Assembly (NCBI GenBank): GCA_002085155.1
Contig: NASX01000023.1
Coordinates: 11,116 to 73,069, forward strand
Length of the DNA: 61,954 nt
Direction: 5' to 3'
Origin: Sorangiineae bacterium NIC37A_2
GTDB taxonomy: Bacteria; Myxococcota_A; Polyangia; Polyangiales; Polyangiaceae
Position 1 is the stretch's first letter. Every line of letters begins with the position of its first letter. Both the position numbers and the translations under genes were made by a program. Positions 28,087-37,301 of the stretch are shown here, one piece after another. The notes beneath the pieces are model-generated. The model saw only the letters and a program-made list of their open reading frames with translations, did not search any database and was not told where the DNA came from.

Positions 28087-28143
28087 CTCCATCCTGGACG
28101 CGCCTCCATCCTGGACGCGCCTCCATCCTGGACGCGCCTCCAT
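28087..28143. repeat. 17-bp tandem repeat, three copies plus a partial fourth
   Basis: The unit CTCCATCCTGGACGCGC is repeated exactly at 28087, 28104 and 28121, then a 6-nt partial copy. It lies in non-coding DNA after the SGNH esterase gene. Confidence 0.9.
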
Positions 28144-28307
28144 GCGCACTTCCTCGCTGGCCTCTTGTCGTTCCTGCAAGCCTGCCCGCGAATGCTCTGC
28201 AGGCACGCCCGAGGCGCTCCATGCGTCCCGCGGACGCGTCAGAACCCCGAGAGCATTCTTCCTCCGTCGCCAGCCCCCCACCACACACCTCTGGTGAGCG
28301 CACACCG

Positions 28308-28417
28308 CTCCAAAGCGCACACCCTCCAAAGCGCACACCCTCCAAAGCGCACACCCTCCAAAGCGCACCCCCTCCAAAGCGCACACCGCTCCAAAGCGCA
28401 CACCGCTCCAAAGCGCG
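28308..28417. repeat. 15-17-bp tandem repeat array (CTCCAAAGCGCAC core)
   Basis: Seven near-identical copies of CTCCAAAGCGCAC with 2-4 variable bases between them fill this stretch. Spacing is too short and spacers too similar for CRISPR. Between this array, the 17-bp array and the cupin gene (28025-28751, ~730 bp) I see no gene, only a further 2-copy repeat of GGGCGACCGYTATTTS near 28535-28567. Confidence 0.85.
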
Positions 28418-28751
28418 GACGAGTCGCCGATCTACCTACCTTCACTCATCGTAGACTCATTCGATGTTGATTTTTTCATCCTGAACCAGGTCCAAGCGCT
28501 ATCCAAAATTTTCTTCACCTCGCGATCGCTTTTTTGGGGCGACCGCTATTTCGGGCGACCGTTATTTGGGTTTCGGCTTAGCCTCTTTCTTTCCACCTAA
28601 AGACCCAGAAAAGCGAGGTCTTTTGCCGCGTTGCTGCGCCGACCTGCCCGTCAGCACCCGGTTTCCCGCCGCGCCTCCATGCGCGTTCCGAACGCGCATT
28701 CCGCGAGACATCGCGACGTTTTCTCCGTTCGTCGCGGGTATCCTTCGGCCC

Positions 28752-29141
28752 ATGAGACCTCTGAACCTCCTCGAGGACGCCGCTCACCTCTTCAGCGCGC
28801 GCTCCGCCATCAGCCCTATTTTCGAGTTTGCGCACGGCTACGAAAAGTACGTCCGGGAATTTTGCACCGAACAAGATCCGGGAAGGCTCATCTGTATCCA
28901 CGAGAGCAAGGTCGATTGGCCCTCTTGGGAGTCCCATCCCGCCGGCGACGAGCTCGTCGTCGTGCTCTCGGGCAAGGCCGAGTTCATTCAAGAACAAGAC
29001 GGCAAAGAAACCCGCGTCATCCTCGGCCCCCACGAAGCCATCATCAATCCGCCGGGCGTCTGGCATATCGCCAATGTGATCGAGCCGTTCATCGCCCTCT
29101 ACATCACACCCGGCCCAGGCACCACGCATCGGCCCCGCTAG
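28752..29141 (+). CDS. Small cupin-domain protein
   Basis: ATG 28752 (MRPLNLLEDAAHLF) is the likely start, although the frame is open further upstream into repeat-rich DNA. The 129-residue product is a single cupin barrel: HPAGDELVVVLSGKAEFIQE is cupin motif 1 (the usual HxH is reduced, with one His and a Glu), and GPHEAIINPPGVWHIANV is motif 2 with a conserved His. It is cytoplasmic, with no leader. Such proteins range from isomerases to small-molecule sensors, and no substrate can be inferred. Confidence 0.75.
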   Translation: MRPLNLLEDAAHLFSARSAISPIFEFAHGYEKYVREFCTEQDPGRLICIHESKVDWPSWESHPAGDELVVVLSGKAEFIQEQDGKETRVILGPHEAIINPPGVWHIANVIEPFIALYITPGPGTTHRPR

Positions 29142-29258
29142 AAGGGGGACGAGCAGGTCCGGGAGAAGCGGCACGAGGGACGGGGGAGCGAAGCCCGTTT
29201 AGACGCCGTTCAGGTCTCGTTTGCCCTACTTTGAGTTCCGCGCGACGAAGCTCAAAGC

Positions 29259-30560
29259 ATGAGCCCCCTCACGAACCACGCTCGCGCGGCGGGCCTCATC
29301 CTGATCCTCTCGTCGACCTCACGCGTGCTCGCCGCCCCGGGCGAGCCCCCTCCTGCCGTCCCGGGCGTCGCGCTCTCCCATCACCATTCCTCTGCTCCGC
29401 CCCTCCTCCCTGGCTTGCCAACGTCGGATCCGAACGGTGATCCCGTCGCGCTCCCCACAGAAGGCGAGGACCGCATCGACGCTACATTCGGCCGCGGTGT
29501 GAGGTTTCTTTCAGCCGAACGAGATTTCCAGCTTCAGTTCCGCGGCCGTCTTCAGCCACGTTTCCTCACCGAGCTCGCCGCGAGCGGGGACCGCTCAGTG
29601 AGCGAGTTCGTGATCAGGCGAGCACGGCTCGCATTCCTTGGACGCTTCCAAGATTCTTGGGAACTCTACTTGCAGCTCGGCTTCTCCCACGAAGACAATG
29701 AGCCCGATTATTATAACCCCATCCGCGACGCGACGCTCACTTACGGCGTCCTGCGCGACGCGATGATTCGAGTTGGTCAGGGTAAGGTACCCTTCGACAG
29801 GCAACGCACAAACTCATCCTCTGCTCTCCAGTTCGCCGATCGCTCGATCGTGATGACAGAGCTCACCCTCGACAGGGACGTGGGCGTCCAGGTCTTCTCC
29901 GAGAATCTCGGCGGTTGGGGCGGAATTCTCGGCTACAATGTCGGGCTCTTCTCCGGGGATGGGAGGAACCGCCTGGCGACGAACTCGGGTCTGCTCGTCG
30001 CTTTGCGCATATGGACGAGCCCCTTCGGGGAGTTTGACGCCAACGTCGAATCCGATCTCTCCCGCGGTCGGACGCTGCGACTTGCCTGGGGGTTCGCTGC
30101 AGCCAAAAACTTTGACACGGTGCGACCGAAGAGCACGACCGGCGAGACGTACGAGGCGTCGAGCTTCGACTACACCCATTTAACCACCGATCTTCACCTC
30201 AAATGGCGCGGTTTCTCTTGGCTCAGCGAGGCTCTCTATCGCCGCGCCGATACGGACTCGGAGACACACCTTGTGGACGGGGCGCCGCTCACAGAGTTCT
30301 CACGCTCGGCGTGGGGCTTCTTCACTCAGGCTGGCTATCTCTGGACCGAACACTTCGAGACCGCGGCCCGCTACGGGGAGCTCTTTCCGATCGGGCAGAC
30401 TGACCCCGCGCTCTTGCACGAGCGCGAGCTGGGCAGCGCGATCAACTATTACTTGTCGGGACACAACCTGAAGATCACAGTGGACTACTTCTTCGTCACC
30501 CGCGGCGACGACTGGGACGGAACGCACCAAGCGCGAGTCCAAACTCAGCTCTACTTCTGA
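29259..30560 (+). CDS. Phosphate-selective porin (OprP/OprO-like) family outer-membrane protein
   Basis: The 433-residue protein has a signal peptide (GLILILSSTSRVLA) and a beta-barrel pattern. Family marks are FQLQFRGRLQPRFL, FVIRRARLAFLGRFQDSWELYLQLGF, MIRVGQGKVPFDRQR, a stretch of aromatic girdle residues, and the C-terminal phenylalanine (RVQTQLYF), the usual outer-membrane assembly signal. Members allow uptake of phosphate, polyphosphate or other anions. No phosphate-transport genes are adjacent, so phosphate specificity is not established here. Confidence 0.85.
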   Translation: MSPLTNHARAAGLILILSSTSRVLAAPGEPPPAVPGVALSHHHSSAPPLLPGLPTSDPNGDPVALPTEGEDRIDATFGRGVRFLSAERDFQLQFRGRLQPRFLTELAASGDRSVSEFVIRRARLAFLGRFQDSWELYLQLGFSHEDNEPDYYNPIRDATLTYGVLRDAMIRVGQGKVPFDRQRTNSSSALQFADRSIVMTELTLDRDVGVQVFSENLGGWGGILGYNVGLFSGDGRNRLATNSGLLVALRIWTSPFGEFDANVESDLSRGRTLRLAWGFAAAKNFDTVRPKSTTGETYEASSFDYTHLTTDLHLKWRGFSWLSEALYRRADTDSETHLVDGAPLTEFSRSAWGFFTQAGYLWTEHFETAARYGELFPIGQTDPALLHERELGSAINYYLSGHNLKITVDYFFVTRGDDWDGTHQARVQTQLYF

Positions 30561-30652
30561 CCTTGCCAAGGCATGCATTCGTTGATGCGAGACAACAGCT
30601 GCTCTCGGCGCGCTTCTCCGAGCGGAAAAGCGGTGATAGGGTGCCGCGCGCG

Positions 30653-31558
30653 ATGACTCAGAGCGGGCCGACCTCACGACCATCCTTCGCGCTCGCGCTC
30701 ACGGGCGGCCTCATCGCATTGATCGCAGGCGCCGGACTCTACGCACATGGACAAAAGGGGGCGGAAGTCGAGCGGGACGAGCTTGAGCAAGCTCCTCTCG
30801 CGAAACCCTCAAGAGCCCCGACCCCAAAGGGGACTCAATCTTTCGAAGCAGTCGTTCCTGCCGAAGATTGGGTTGATTTTTCTCCCGGGCCGAGTCCTCT
30901 GCCGCGCTCACCCAAGGCTCATGAGGAAAACATCACCGTACAAGTCGCCGCCGCTCGTACTTGTTCGACCTCGAGTGTGGACGGACTGAGCCAGCAACTC
31001 ATCGCCGAAATGCGCTCCCTAGCGCCACAAGACCTCACCCAAATTCCCGATCGCCCCAATCTCACCGTCGATCGCAGCGCGTTTCTCTTCCTGGAGGCAA
31101 ACGCTCGCACGGCGCTCGTGGCGGCGCTCGACTCGAATCGAAGTCGAACCATGCGCCTCAACAGCGCATTCCGAACCCTCGCCCAACAATATCTGGTGAG
31201 CGAATGGGCAGCCGCTAAGCGCTGCGGCGTGACGCTGGCGGCGTCCCCCGGAACCAGTAACCACGAAACGGGCCTGGCCATCGACTTGGCTGAGCCGCAA
31301 ACCTGGCGCAAGACGCTCGAGGCTCACGGTTTCCGCTGGATGGGCAAGGCTGACCCGGTCCATTTCGACTACGTCGGTCGAACATCGCGCCGAAAAAATC
31401 TCGACGTTCTCGCGTTTCAACGGTTGTGGAACCGCCATCACGGCGACGACATGATTGCTGAGGACGGCCAGTTCGGCGCGTCGACGCGAGAGCGCCTGCG
31501 CAAAGCTCCCGCCAGGGGGTTCCGCTCGAAAACGCCCGCCCTTCCCTCCGGCGGATAG
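30653..31558 (+). CDS. M15-family D-Ala-D-Ala carboxypeptidase with a C-terminal peptidoglycan-binding motif
   Basis: ATG 30653 gives 301 residues; the frame is also open from a TTG at 30563. The N-terminus has a signal anchor (FALALTGGLIALIAGAGLYA). The VanY-type catalytic core contains SNHETGLAIDL (His and Asp zinc ligands, SxHxxGxAxD pattern) and DPVHFDYVG (third His). The last ~60 residues (DVLAFQRLWNRHHGDDMIAEDGQFG) resemble PG_binding_1. It should trim peptidoglycan stem peptides in the periplasm. It lies 93 bp after the porin gene and may share its transcript. Confidence 0.85.
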   Translation: MTQSGPTSRPSFALALTGGLIALIAGAGLYAHGQKGAEVERDELEQAPLAKPSRAPTPKGTQSFEAVVPAEDWVDFSPGPSPLPRSPKAHEENITVQVAAARTCSTSSVDGLSQQLIAEMRSLAPQDLTQIPDRPNLTVDRSAFLFLEANARTALVAALDSNRSRTMRLNSAFRTLAQQYLVSEWAAAKRCGVTLAASPGTSNHETGLAIDLAEPQTWRKTLEAHGFRWMGKADPVHFDYVGRTSRRKNLDVLAFQRLWNRHHGDDMIAEDGQFGASTRERLRKAPARGFRSKTPALPSGG

Positions 31559-31740
31559 CTTCGGACGGTAGAGAGACGGGTGACCTCGATGAAGACTTCG
31601 CGAAGGTGGGGAACGAGCTCGCCTTCGGGGTTTGTCGATACTAGAAGGGCCCCCCGAAGGGAGCCCCTCCTCGTCACTCATCGAACAAGAGAGCCGGACG
31701 CCAGGCGCTGTCCTCTTTCGAAGGAGCGCTCATGGTGCGC

Positions 31741-32370
31741 TCACCCACAGGAAGCCGGAGCCGGCACGCCGAGATTGTCCAGCAAGCAGGCTTCGACCTC
31801 CGAGCATTCTTCGGCGGCTTCGATGCAGTCCTCGAGGTCCTTCGCCGTCTTCTTGCCGCCCATCGCCGCAAAGACCTCTACCATGAGAGGTTCATGGTCC
31901 TTCGAAGAGCAGAGATCGTCCGCGGCGGCACGAACCGCCGCCGATTCGGAGGTGCCATGCGCTGACAGAGCTTCAGCCAAACAGCTCCGTACAGCCGAGC
32001 TTCCGGGGTCAGCCGCCGTATGACAGCCACCGGCGAGCCGGAAACAGGCGGTCAGAGCAGCAGTTGCGGCCGCGTCTCCGTCATCACAATAAGCAGCGGC
32101 GATCTCATAGTTGCACTTTCGGGTCGAGTCGCACTCATCCGACAGGGCCAAGTCCACCACGTCGGCGCATGAGCTTCCGGGGGGCTCACCGTTGTCTCCG
32201 CCCTCTCCTCCTGCCCCGCCGCCTGCGCGCCCACCAGAGCCGTCCGACTTGCTGCCCCCGGAGGACTTTCCTCCGCTCGCGCTCCCTCCGGAGGACTTTC
32301 CTCCGCTGGCGTTCTCGTCGCCTCCGATCCCCTCGTCTTCCGTCGCGTCGTTTTCACAGCCGACGCTCAA
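31741..32370 (-). CDS. Cys-rich Gly/Ser-linker lipoprotein with a damaged signal peptide
   Basis: The longest frame starts at TTG 32370 and encodes 209 residues: an SVGC lipobox remnant, a Gly/Ser/Lys linker with repeated SGGKSSGGS, and a helical Cys-rich domain (CADVVDLALSDECDSTRKCNY, ALTACFRLAGGC, CIEAAEECSEVEACL). Read upstream, the hydrophobic part of the leader is present as LLLLSVGC but is cut by a TGA, and an ATG-ATG start lies one frame away at about 32383-32391. Removing a single base would restore a full lipoprotein signal. The gene is therefore probably frameshifted at its 5' end, or miscalled there. Confidence 0.6.
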   Translation of the reverse strand: MSVGCENDATEDEGIGGDENASGGKSSGGSASGGKSSGGSKSDGSGGRAGGGAGGEGGDNGEPPGSSCADVVDLALSDECDSTRKCNYEIAAAYCDDGDAAATAALTACFRLAGGCHTAADPGSSAVRSCLAEALSAHGTSESAAVRAAADDLCSSKDHEPLMVEVFAAMGGKKTAKDLEDCIEAAEECSEVEACLLDNLGVPAPASCG

Positions 32371-32801
32371 GAGCAGCAGGAGTCATCAGCATCGAGGTCA
32401 ACGCTGGATCCACTCCCCAGACGAACCACCCTTCCGAGTGATCCAAGCACTAGCAAGGACCGTTCCCATCCCGGAAATCCGCCATCTAATCAAAAGGATC
32501 GCGGGCACCGCGACATTTGTGTCGCAATCTCACGTTCTCGTGAGCATCCTTCCCACAAGGAGCTGCTCATCAACATCAAGCTCCCTTGAGCCTCTCACCC
32601 CGCGCGCCCCCATTTCGCTCACGGTCACTTGTATCACTTTCCGACGCAGCCCCTGAGATTTCCTCTTCGTGACCCCTGTCTTTCGTGCTCCCCCGCCCGC
32701 GCCTCAGCATGACCTAGGACCGGTATCGTCGGCGCGCCCGCTGAGCCGAGCTCCTCGCGAGCAACGGAGCCTTCTGATGGCGCACTTGTGCTCTCGAAAG
32801 G
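32371..32801. other. 431-bp stretch without a convincing gene
   Basis: Between the damaged lipoprotein and the ferritin-like gene, both on the minus strand, I find no frame with coding character. It should contain the promoter of the lipoprotein gene. Confidence 0.4.
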
Positions 32802-33482
32802 TCAGAGGAGGCCCCGCTCACGGAAGCGGGGCTCGTACTCTCGCTCGAGGGTTGTCTCGAGGATCTCACGATAGGACGCGGGAGCCATCAGGCCCCAGGC
32901 CCGCTCCTCGGGTAATACCAAGGCGCTCGTGCTGCTGCCGTAGCGCTTGGTGAGTCCGGTCAAGAGCAGCGGCAAGATGCGACGTCCAGTCTCGCGGAGC
33001 GCGGGACGTGTCTCGAGGAGATAGTCGAGCAGGTCCCAGCCAAACTGGCGGTGCCGAACTTCGTCGCGCAGGATCCGATCGAGAGCGCGGCGCGCGACCG
33101 GCACCGAGCAAGCGCGGCGGAGCTCCGTGAAGAGCGGAACGGCCACGGTCTCGCCCAGACAGAAAACCTCGAGCGTCGCAAAGAGGGTCCGCTCCTCCAG
33201 GGGCCCTGCCGGCGCCTTCAAGAGAAGGTCTTCTTGGACAATCGCGGGCGCGACCTCAGCGCCCGCCTCGCGCGCCACCTCCGCTGACAGCTCCGCGTGA
33301 TCCAGCTCATCCTGGACAATACGCAGGCCGTCGTCGATGAGTTCCCTCGGGGCGCCTAGCTGGATCAACCAGAGGGTGAGGTGCTGAGTGTGGGCGCTCG
33401 AACGGTATTCGGCCTCGATACGCCGGGCCCACTCGACGCGCACCGCCTCCGTCGGCCCAGGATTGTTGGAAAGTTCGCTCAA
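32802..33482 (-). CDS. Ferritin-like diiron-domain protein coupled to a lipoprotein
   Basis: TTG 33482 overlaps the stop of the preceding lipoprotein gene (TTGA) and gives 226 residues; upstream codons lie inside that gene. The four-helix pattern of a ferritin-like diiron protein is visible: EAEY near 24-27, DELDHAE with Glu59 and His62, EVFCLGE around 105-111, and RDEVRHRQFGW with Glu141 and His144. Two ExxH motifs fit a carboxylate-bridged iron centre, so an oxygenase or oxidase activity is plausible. There is no leader, so it seems cytoplasmic. The substrate is unknown, and so is why it is coupled to an exported lipoprotein. Confidence 0.75.
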   Translation of the reverse strand: MSELSNNPGPTEAVRVEWARRIEAEYRSSAHTQHLTLWLIQLGAPRELIDDGLRIVQDELDHAELSAEVAREAGAEVAPAIVQEDLLLKAPAGPLEERTLFATLEVFCLGETVAVPLFTELRRACSVPVARRALDRILRDEVRHRQFGWDLLDYLLETRPALRETGRRILPLLLTGLTKRYGSSTSALVLPEERAWGLMAPASYREILETTLEREYEPRFRERGLL

Positions 33483-34189
33483 TCGCCGCCTGCTCCTCCG
33501 GCCGCGCACGCTCCGTCGCTCACCCAGCTGCCGGGACCAAAAGGAGGATCTGCGCTCGCGACACAGCCCGTCACCGTCCACGCATCTCCGCAGGGATACC
33601 CACAAGCGTCGCGGTCTGCGCCAAAACCCGCTCCAGCGTTGCAGTCGGCGCCCTCATCAGGAAGCTCGAGAGGACAGGGCGCCGGGGGATTCCCCCCTTG
33701 ACCCTGATAGAGCCAGGTTTCGTCGACGCAGAGCGTGTTCCCGATACCCTCGCAGTACTCGTATGGGTTTTCACAGCTCCCTGGCGACAGGAACGTGAAC
33801 GAGCTGCCCATGTCGTTGCACTTGAACTCGAAAGAGCGCTCTTCCCCCGAAGTACAATCCGTGACCATGACGCAGCGCACATCCGGAACGCAGGACACGT
33901 ATGGGAAAAAGTAGTCCTCCGGACAGCTCGGGAGCGCCCCTGTGCCACCGCTCGACGTATCCCCGCCAAGACCACCGGTCGCGGCTCCACCGCTCCCTTT
34001 ACCGCCCGTCGAGGTACCACCGCTGCCGCCGCTACTCCTACCGCCTGAGCTCGCCCGTCCTCCTGAGGCGTCACCGCCCGACCCCGGATCATCGGAATCA
34101 TCGCTTGTGGTCGAGCCACAGGCGGGAATGAGGGCCGCGGCCAGGGTGACGACGATCGGTGCGCGATAGGTGCGGGGTGCTCGTGCCAT
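33479..34189 (-). CDS. Cys-rich Gly/Ser-linker lipoprotein upstream of the ferritin-like gene
   Basis: The 236-residue product starts at ATG 34189, has a lipoprotein signal with lipobox IPAC, a ~50-residue Gly/Ser linker and a C-terminal domain with 12 or more Cys (CPEDYFFPYVSCVPDVRC, CTSGEERSFEFKC, CENPYEYCEGIGNTLC, CGYPCGDAWTVTGC), likely disulphide-bonded outside the cytoplasm. I know no family. Its stop overlaps the ferritin-like start, so both are translated together. Adjacent recJ is also minus-strand but 254 bp away. Confidence 0.75.
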   Translation of the reverse strand: MARAPRTYRAPIVVTLAAALIPACGSTTSDDSDDPGSGGDASGGRASSGGRSSGGSGGTSTGGKGSGGAATGGLGGDTSSGGTGALPSCPEDYFFPYVSCVPDVRCVMVTDCTSGEERSFEFKCNDMGSSFTFLSPGSCENPYEYCEGIGNTLCVDETWLYQGQGGNPPAPCPLELPDEGADCNAGAGFGADRDACGYPCGDAWTVTGCVASADPPFGPGSWVSDGACAAGGAGGD

Positions 34190-34443
34190 GGCTCAGCCTC
34201 AAGCAAATCCTATACCCACTTCTCTCATCAGCGGATCACTGAGCCTCGAGCCGCACAAACTCGTGGTGGCCGCTCTGGGCATAGGCAAGACGAACCCGAG
34301 CAAGCGCCGGCCGGGGCAGGTCTGTCAGGACACCTGGCACAGTGTGTCACCGGGGACACAGCCCATGGTCAGGACCCATCGAAGCTCATGACCAAGGATC
34401 GACAGAGCCACCTCGGACCGAGCCACACGTCGCCCCCATTTTT

Positions 34444-36087
34444 TCAGAGCAGCACAGGCAACTCGCGCACCAAGAGCTCCACGTTCGTCGAGCCGAGGAA
34501 GTGGTTCTCGCGGAGCTCACAGGTGAGCCGGACGCGCCCGCTGAGCTCATCTGCCTTCGCGCCAAGACCAGGCCCAAAAGCGGTCACGCGGGAACCGCTC
34601 GGGAGCCTGAGCTCAAGCTTCAGGTGTCCACCTTTTACAGAGCGAGCCGACAGAATTTCACCTTCCACACCGAGCGTCGGGCGCGGGTTCGCTTCACCGC
34701 AGGGTTCGAGCAGGCACAGATCTTCGAAGACGTCCGCGAGCCGATCTTCTGGCGCGACCAAAAAAGGCTCTTCGGCGGCCGGCTTCTCATAGTCGGTGTA
34801 GCTCTCACAAACCGCGATGAATTTTCTTCGGAAGGCCTCGAGGTTTTCCTTGCGCACCTCGAGCCCGAGCGCTGCTTGGTGTCCGCCGAAGCGCTCGAGG
34901 TGTCCTTGGCAGGCAGACACGACATCAAAGAGCGGGAAACCCGCGGGGCCGCGCACCGAACCGCGCCCGACCTCTCCTTCGAAACCCACCACCACCGTCG
35001 GTAGGCCCTTCTGGTCCGCCAGCCGTCCCGCCACGATGCCCACGATGCCGTGATTCCAGCCCTCTTTGCCGAGAACGAGGGCGCTCTGTTGCCCCGCCTG
35101 CGCGATCATTTCCTCCGCTTCGTTCAAGATCTTGTCCTGCTCGAGGCGGCGCGCCTGACATTGGGACTCAATGGCCGAAGCCAGCTCTCGGGCCCGAGCG
35201 ATGTCCGTCTCGAGCAACAGGTCGAGCACAATCTCAGGAGAGCCAAGACGACCGGGAGCGTTCAACCTGGGCGCGACGCGGAACGAGACATCACTCGCCG
35301 CAAGGCGCTTCCCCGCTTCGATCCCGATCAGATCGAAGAGAGCGCGCAGACCGACTCGTTTCCCTTCGGCGAGCAAGCTGAGGCCGGCCCGGGTCAAGAC
35401 TCGATTGTCCCCTGTGAGAGGCGCGACATCCGCGATGGTCCCGATCGCGACGAGATCGAGCCAATCGCGCACATCGAGGGCTCGCTCGAGCTTCGTGCGC
35501 ACTCCGGCGAGAACGCTCAGAGCGAGCCCGCAGGAGGCGAGCCCCTTGTACGGAAAGCCGCACTCGGGGCGGTGGGGGTTCAGGAACGCGAAGGCCGGCA
35601 GCGTCTCCTCGGGAACGAGGTGGTGATCGATGACGATCGCATCGAGTCCACGCGCCTGAATTTGGCGCAGGGTGACGTGATCCGAAGAGCCACAGTCACA
35701 GGTGATGACGAGGCCCGGGTCTGCCGCGAGGACGCGCTCGAGAGCCGCGCCACTGAGCCCGTAGCCGCCGCTGAACCGACTGGCCAGAATGGGCACAACG
35801 AGGCGCGCCCCGAGCTTCCGCAGACCGTCTGCGAGGATGGCGGTCGCGGTCATGCCGTCGCAGTCGTAGTCGCCGAACACGACGATGGTCTCGCCCTGCG
35901 TCAGCGCCCGACCGATGCGCGTGACCGCCCGCTCTCGGTCCGCCATCGCGTCCGGCCTGGTCAGATGAGCCAGGCGCGGCGCGATGTATCGTTCCCATTC
36001 GGCTCCTTCTTGCCGAACTCCGCGGGCCTCGAGCCAGAGGCCGATCGTCCTCGAGCGGAGTCTGGGCGGAGGGCTGCCCGAAGCCAC
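34444..36087 (-). CDS. recJ: Single-stranded-DNA-specific 5'-3' exonuclease RecJ
   Basis: The 547-residue protein carries the DHH phosphoesterase motifs: FGDYDCDGMTA (73-78; the usual Val is Cys), ITCDCGSSDH, VIDHHLVPE and the DHHA1 region with GVVAGRLADQKG-like GIVGIVAGRLADQKGLP and FGGHQAALGLEV. An OB-like C-terminal domain completes it. RecJ acts in recombination, mismatch and base-excision repair. GTG 36087 follows the secF stop directly (TAA-GTG), so it is the last gene of the yajC-secD-secF-recJ run. secDF-recJ adjacency is known in several bacteria. Confidence 0.93.
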   Translation of the reverse strand: MASGSPPPRLRSRTIGLWLEARGVRQEGAEWERYIAPRLAHLTRPDAMADRERAVTRIGRALTQGETIVVFGDYDCDGMTATAILADGLRKLGARLVVPILASRFSGGYGLSGAALERVLAADPGLVITCDCGSSDHVTLRQIQARGLDAIVIDHHLVPEETLPAFAFLNPHRPECGFPYKGLASCGLALSVLAGVRTKLERALDVRDWLDLVAIGTIADVAPLTGDNRVLTRAGLSLLAEGKRVGLRALFDLIGIEAGKRLAASDVSFRVAPRLNAPGRLGSPEIVLDLLLETDIARARELASAIESQCQARRLEQDKILNEAEEMIAQAGQQSALVLGKEGWNHGIVGIVAGRLADQKGLPTVVVGFEGEVGRGSVRGPAGFPLFDVVSACQGHLERFGGHQAALGLEVRKENLEAFRRKFIAVCESYTDYEKPAAEEPFLVAPEDRLADVFEDLCLLEPCGEANPRPTLGVEGEILSARSVKGGHLKLELRLPSGSRVTAFGPGLGAKADELSGRVRLTCELRENHFLGSTNVELLVRELPVLL

Positions 36088-37281
36088 TTAAGCGGCCGCC
36101 GGCCCCTTCTTCGAGCCGCCTTTGCCTTGGGCAAAGAACTTCTTGTCGAGGATCTCAGTGAGCGGGAGCGCGACGTAAATTGACGAGTAAACACCCGCGA
36201 GCATGCCGATGATCAAGGTCAGCGCGAACTCCTTCAGGACACCGGTTCCCCAGATGAAGAAGCAGAGCAGCGCCAGGATGGCCGTGCCGGAGGTGATGAT
36301 GGTTCGGCTCATCGTCTCCGATAGGCTCACGTTGATCAGGTGGTACATGGACGAGCCGCGCAGCTTGCTCATGTTCTCACGCACGCGGTCATAGACGACC
36401 ACGGTGTCGTTGATGGAGAAGCCGATGATGGTGAGGATGGCCGCGACCGTCGTCAGGTTCAGCTCGTAGCCGAACAACGTCAGAACGCCGAGCGTCACGA
36501 TCGCGTCATGGGCCAGGGCGAACACACCACCCGGCGCAAACCGAAGGTCGAAGCGGATCGCCACGTAGGCCGTGATGAAGACGAGGGCGAGCACGATGCT
36601 CTTGAGGGCCGAGTCGCGCAGCTGCTTTCCGGCCTTGGGACCGATCCATTCAGTGCGGAGCGCTTCGCTCGGGACGCTGCCCTCGGGCAGGCCCTTGCGG
36701 AGCGCGGCCATCAGCTGATCGCCGCGGCTCTCGAGCGCGATCTCAACGCGGAAGTCCCGGGCGTTCTGGACGCTGGGGTTCGAGTCACCACTCTTGAGCA
36801 CGATGCCCGAGATGCCAGTGAGGCGCTCTCGGACCCATTTCAGGTCCGGGAGGGCTTCGAAGCGAGCGGTGATCTTTTCTCCGCCCGGGCTCACCTTCAC
36901 CTCCGTCGCGCCGACGGGACAGTCGTTGCCGGAATCGCCGAGGCAGAGCTTCTTCTCGATCAGTTCGACGGTCTCCGGAGGAACCTCAGAGACATCCTGC
37001 ACGCGGATCAGATAACGGTGCGGGTTCTTCGGGTCTTCGACGCGGATCACGTCCGGCGACGACAGACCGCCTGCCGTGACAGCTGCGCGAATCTGGGATG
37101 GCGTGACCTCTTTTTCAAAGGCGAGCTCGACCTCGGTTCCACCCACAAAATCGGTGCCGAGACGCGGACCGGGATAAATGAGAACAACCACCGAACCGAT
37201 CATCGCGAGGATGCTGATCCCCATGAAGAGGTTGCGGTTCTTCATGAAGTCCCAAACTTTACCTACGGGAAAGATATTCAT
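36088..37281 (-). CDS. secF: Protein translocase subunit SecF
   Basis: ATG 37281 has GGAGGAAA upstream and gives 397 residues; the frame is open further but only across the secD stop. Six membrane segments flank one large periplasmic domain. Signatures are YPGPRLGTDFVGGTEVEL, the TM block ALVFITAYVAIRFDLRFAPGG, and FSINDTVVVYDRVREN. SecF and SecD use the proton gradient to pull exported proteins through SecYEG. The gene is 20 bp after secD. Confidence 0.95.
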   Translation of the reverse strand: MNIFPVGKVWDFMKNRNLFMGISILAMIGSVVVLIYPGPRLGTDFVGGTEVELAFEKEVTPSQIRAAVTAGGLSSPDVIRVEDPKNPHRYLIRVQDVSEVPPETVELIEKKLCLGDSGNDCPVGATEVKVSPGGEKITARFEALPDLKWVRERLTGISGIVLKSGDSNPSVQNARDFRVEIALESRGDQLMAALRKGLPEGSVPSEALRTEWIGPKAGKQLRDSALKSIVLALVFITAYVAIRFDLRFAPGGVFALAHDAIVTLGVLTLFGYELNLTTVAAILTIIGFSINDTVVVYDRVRENMSKLRGSSMYHLINVSLSETMSRTIITSGTAILALLCFFIWGTGVLKEFALTLIIGMLAGVYSSIYVALPLTEILDKKFFAQGKGGSKKGPAAA

Positions 37282-37301
37282 CGCTTTTCCTCCGAGCGCG
37301 C

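Noticed and set aside
28308-28417. Regularly spaced repeats resembling a CRISPR array
   Set aside because: Units are 13-17 bp with almost no spacer, spacers are not unique and no cas gene is near.
30563-30652. N-terminal extension of the M15 peptidase
   Set aside because: It starts from TTG just after the porin stop, and the residues before ATG 30653 would disrupt the signal anchor.
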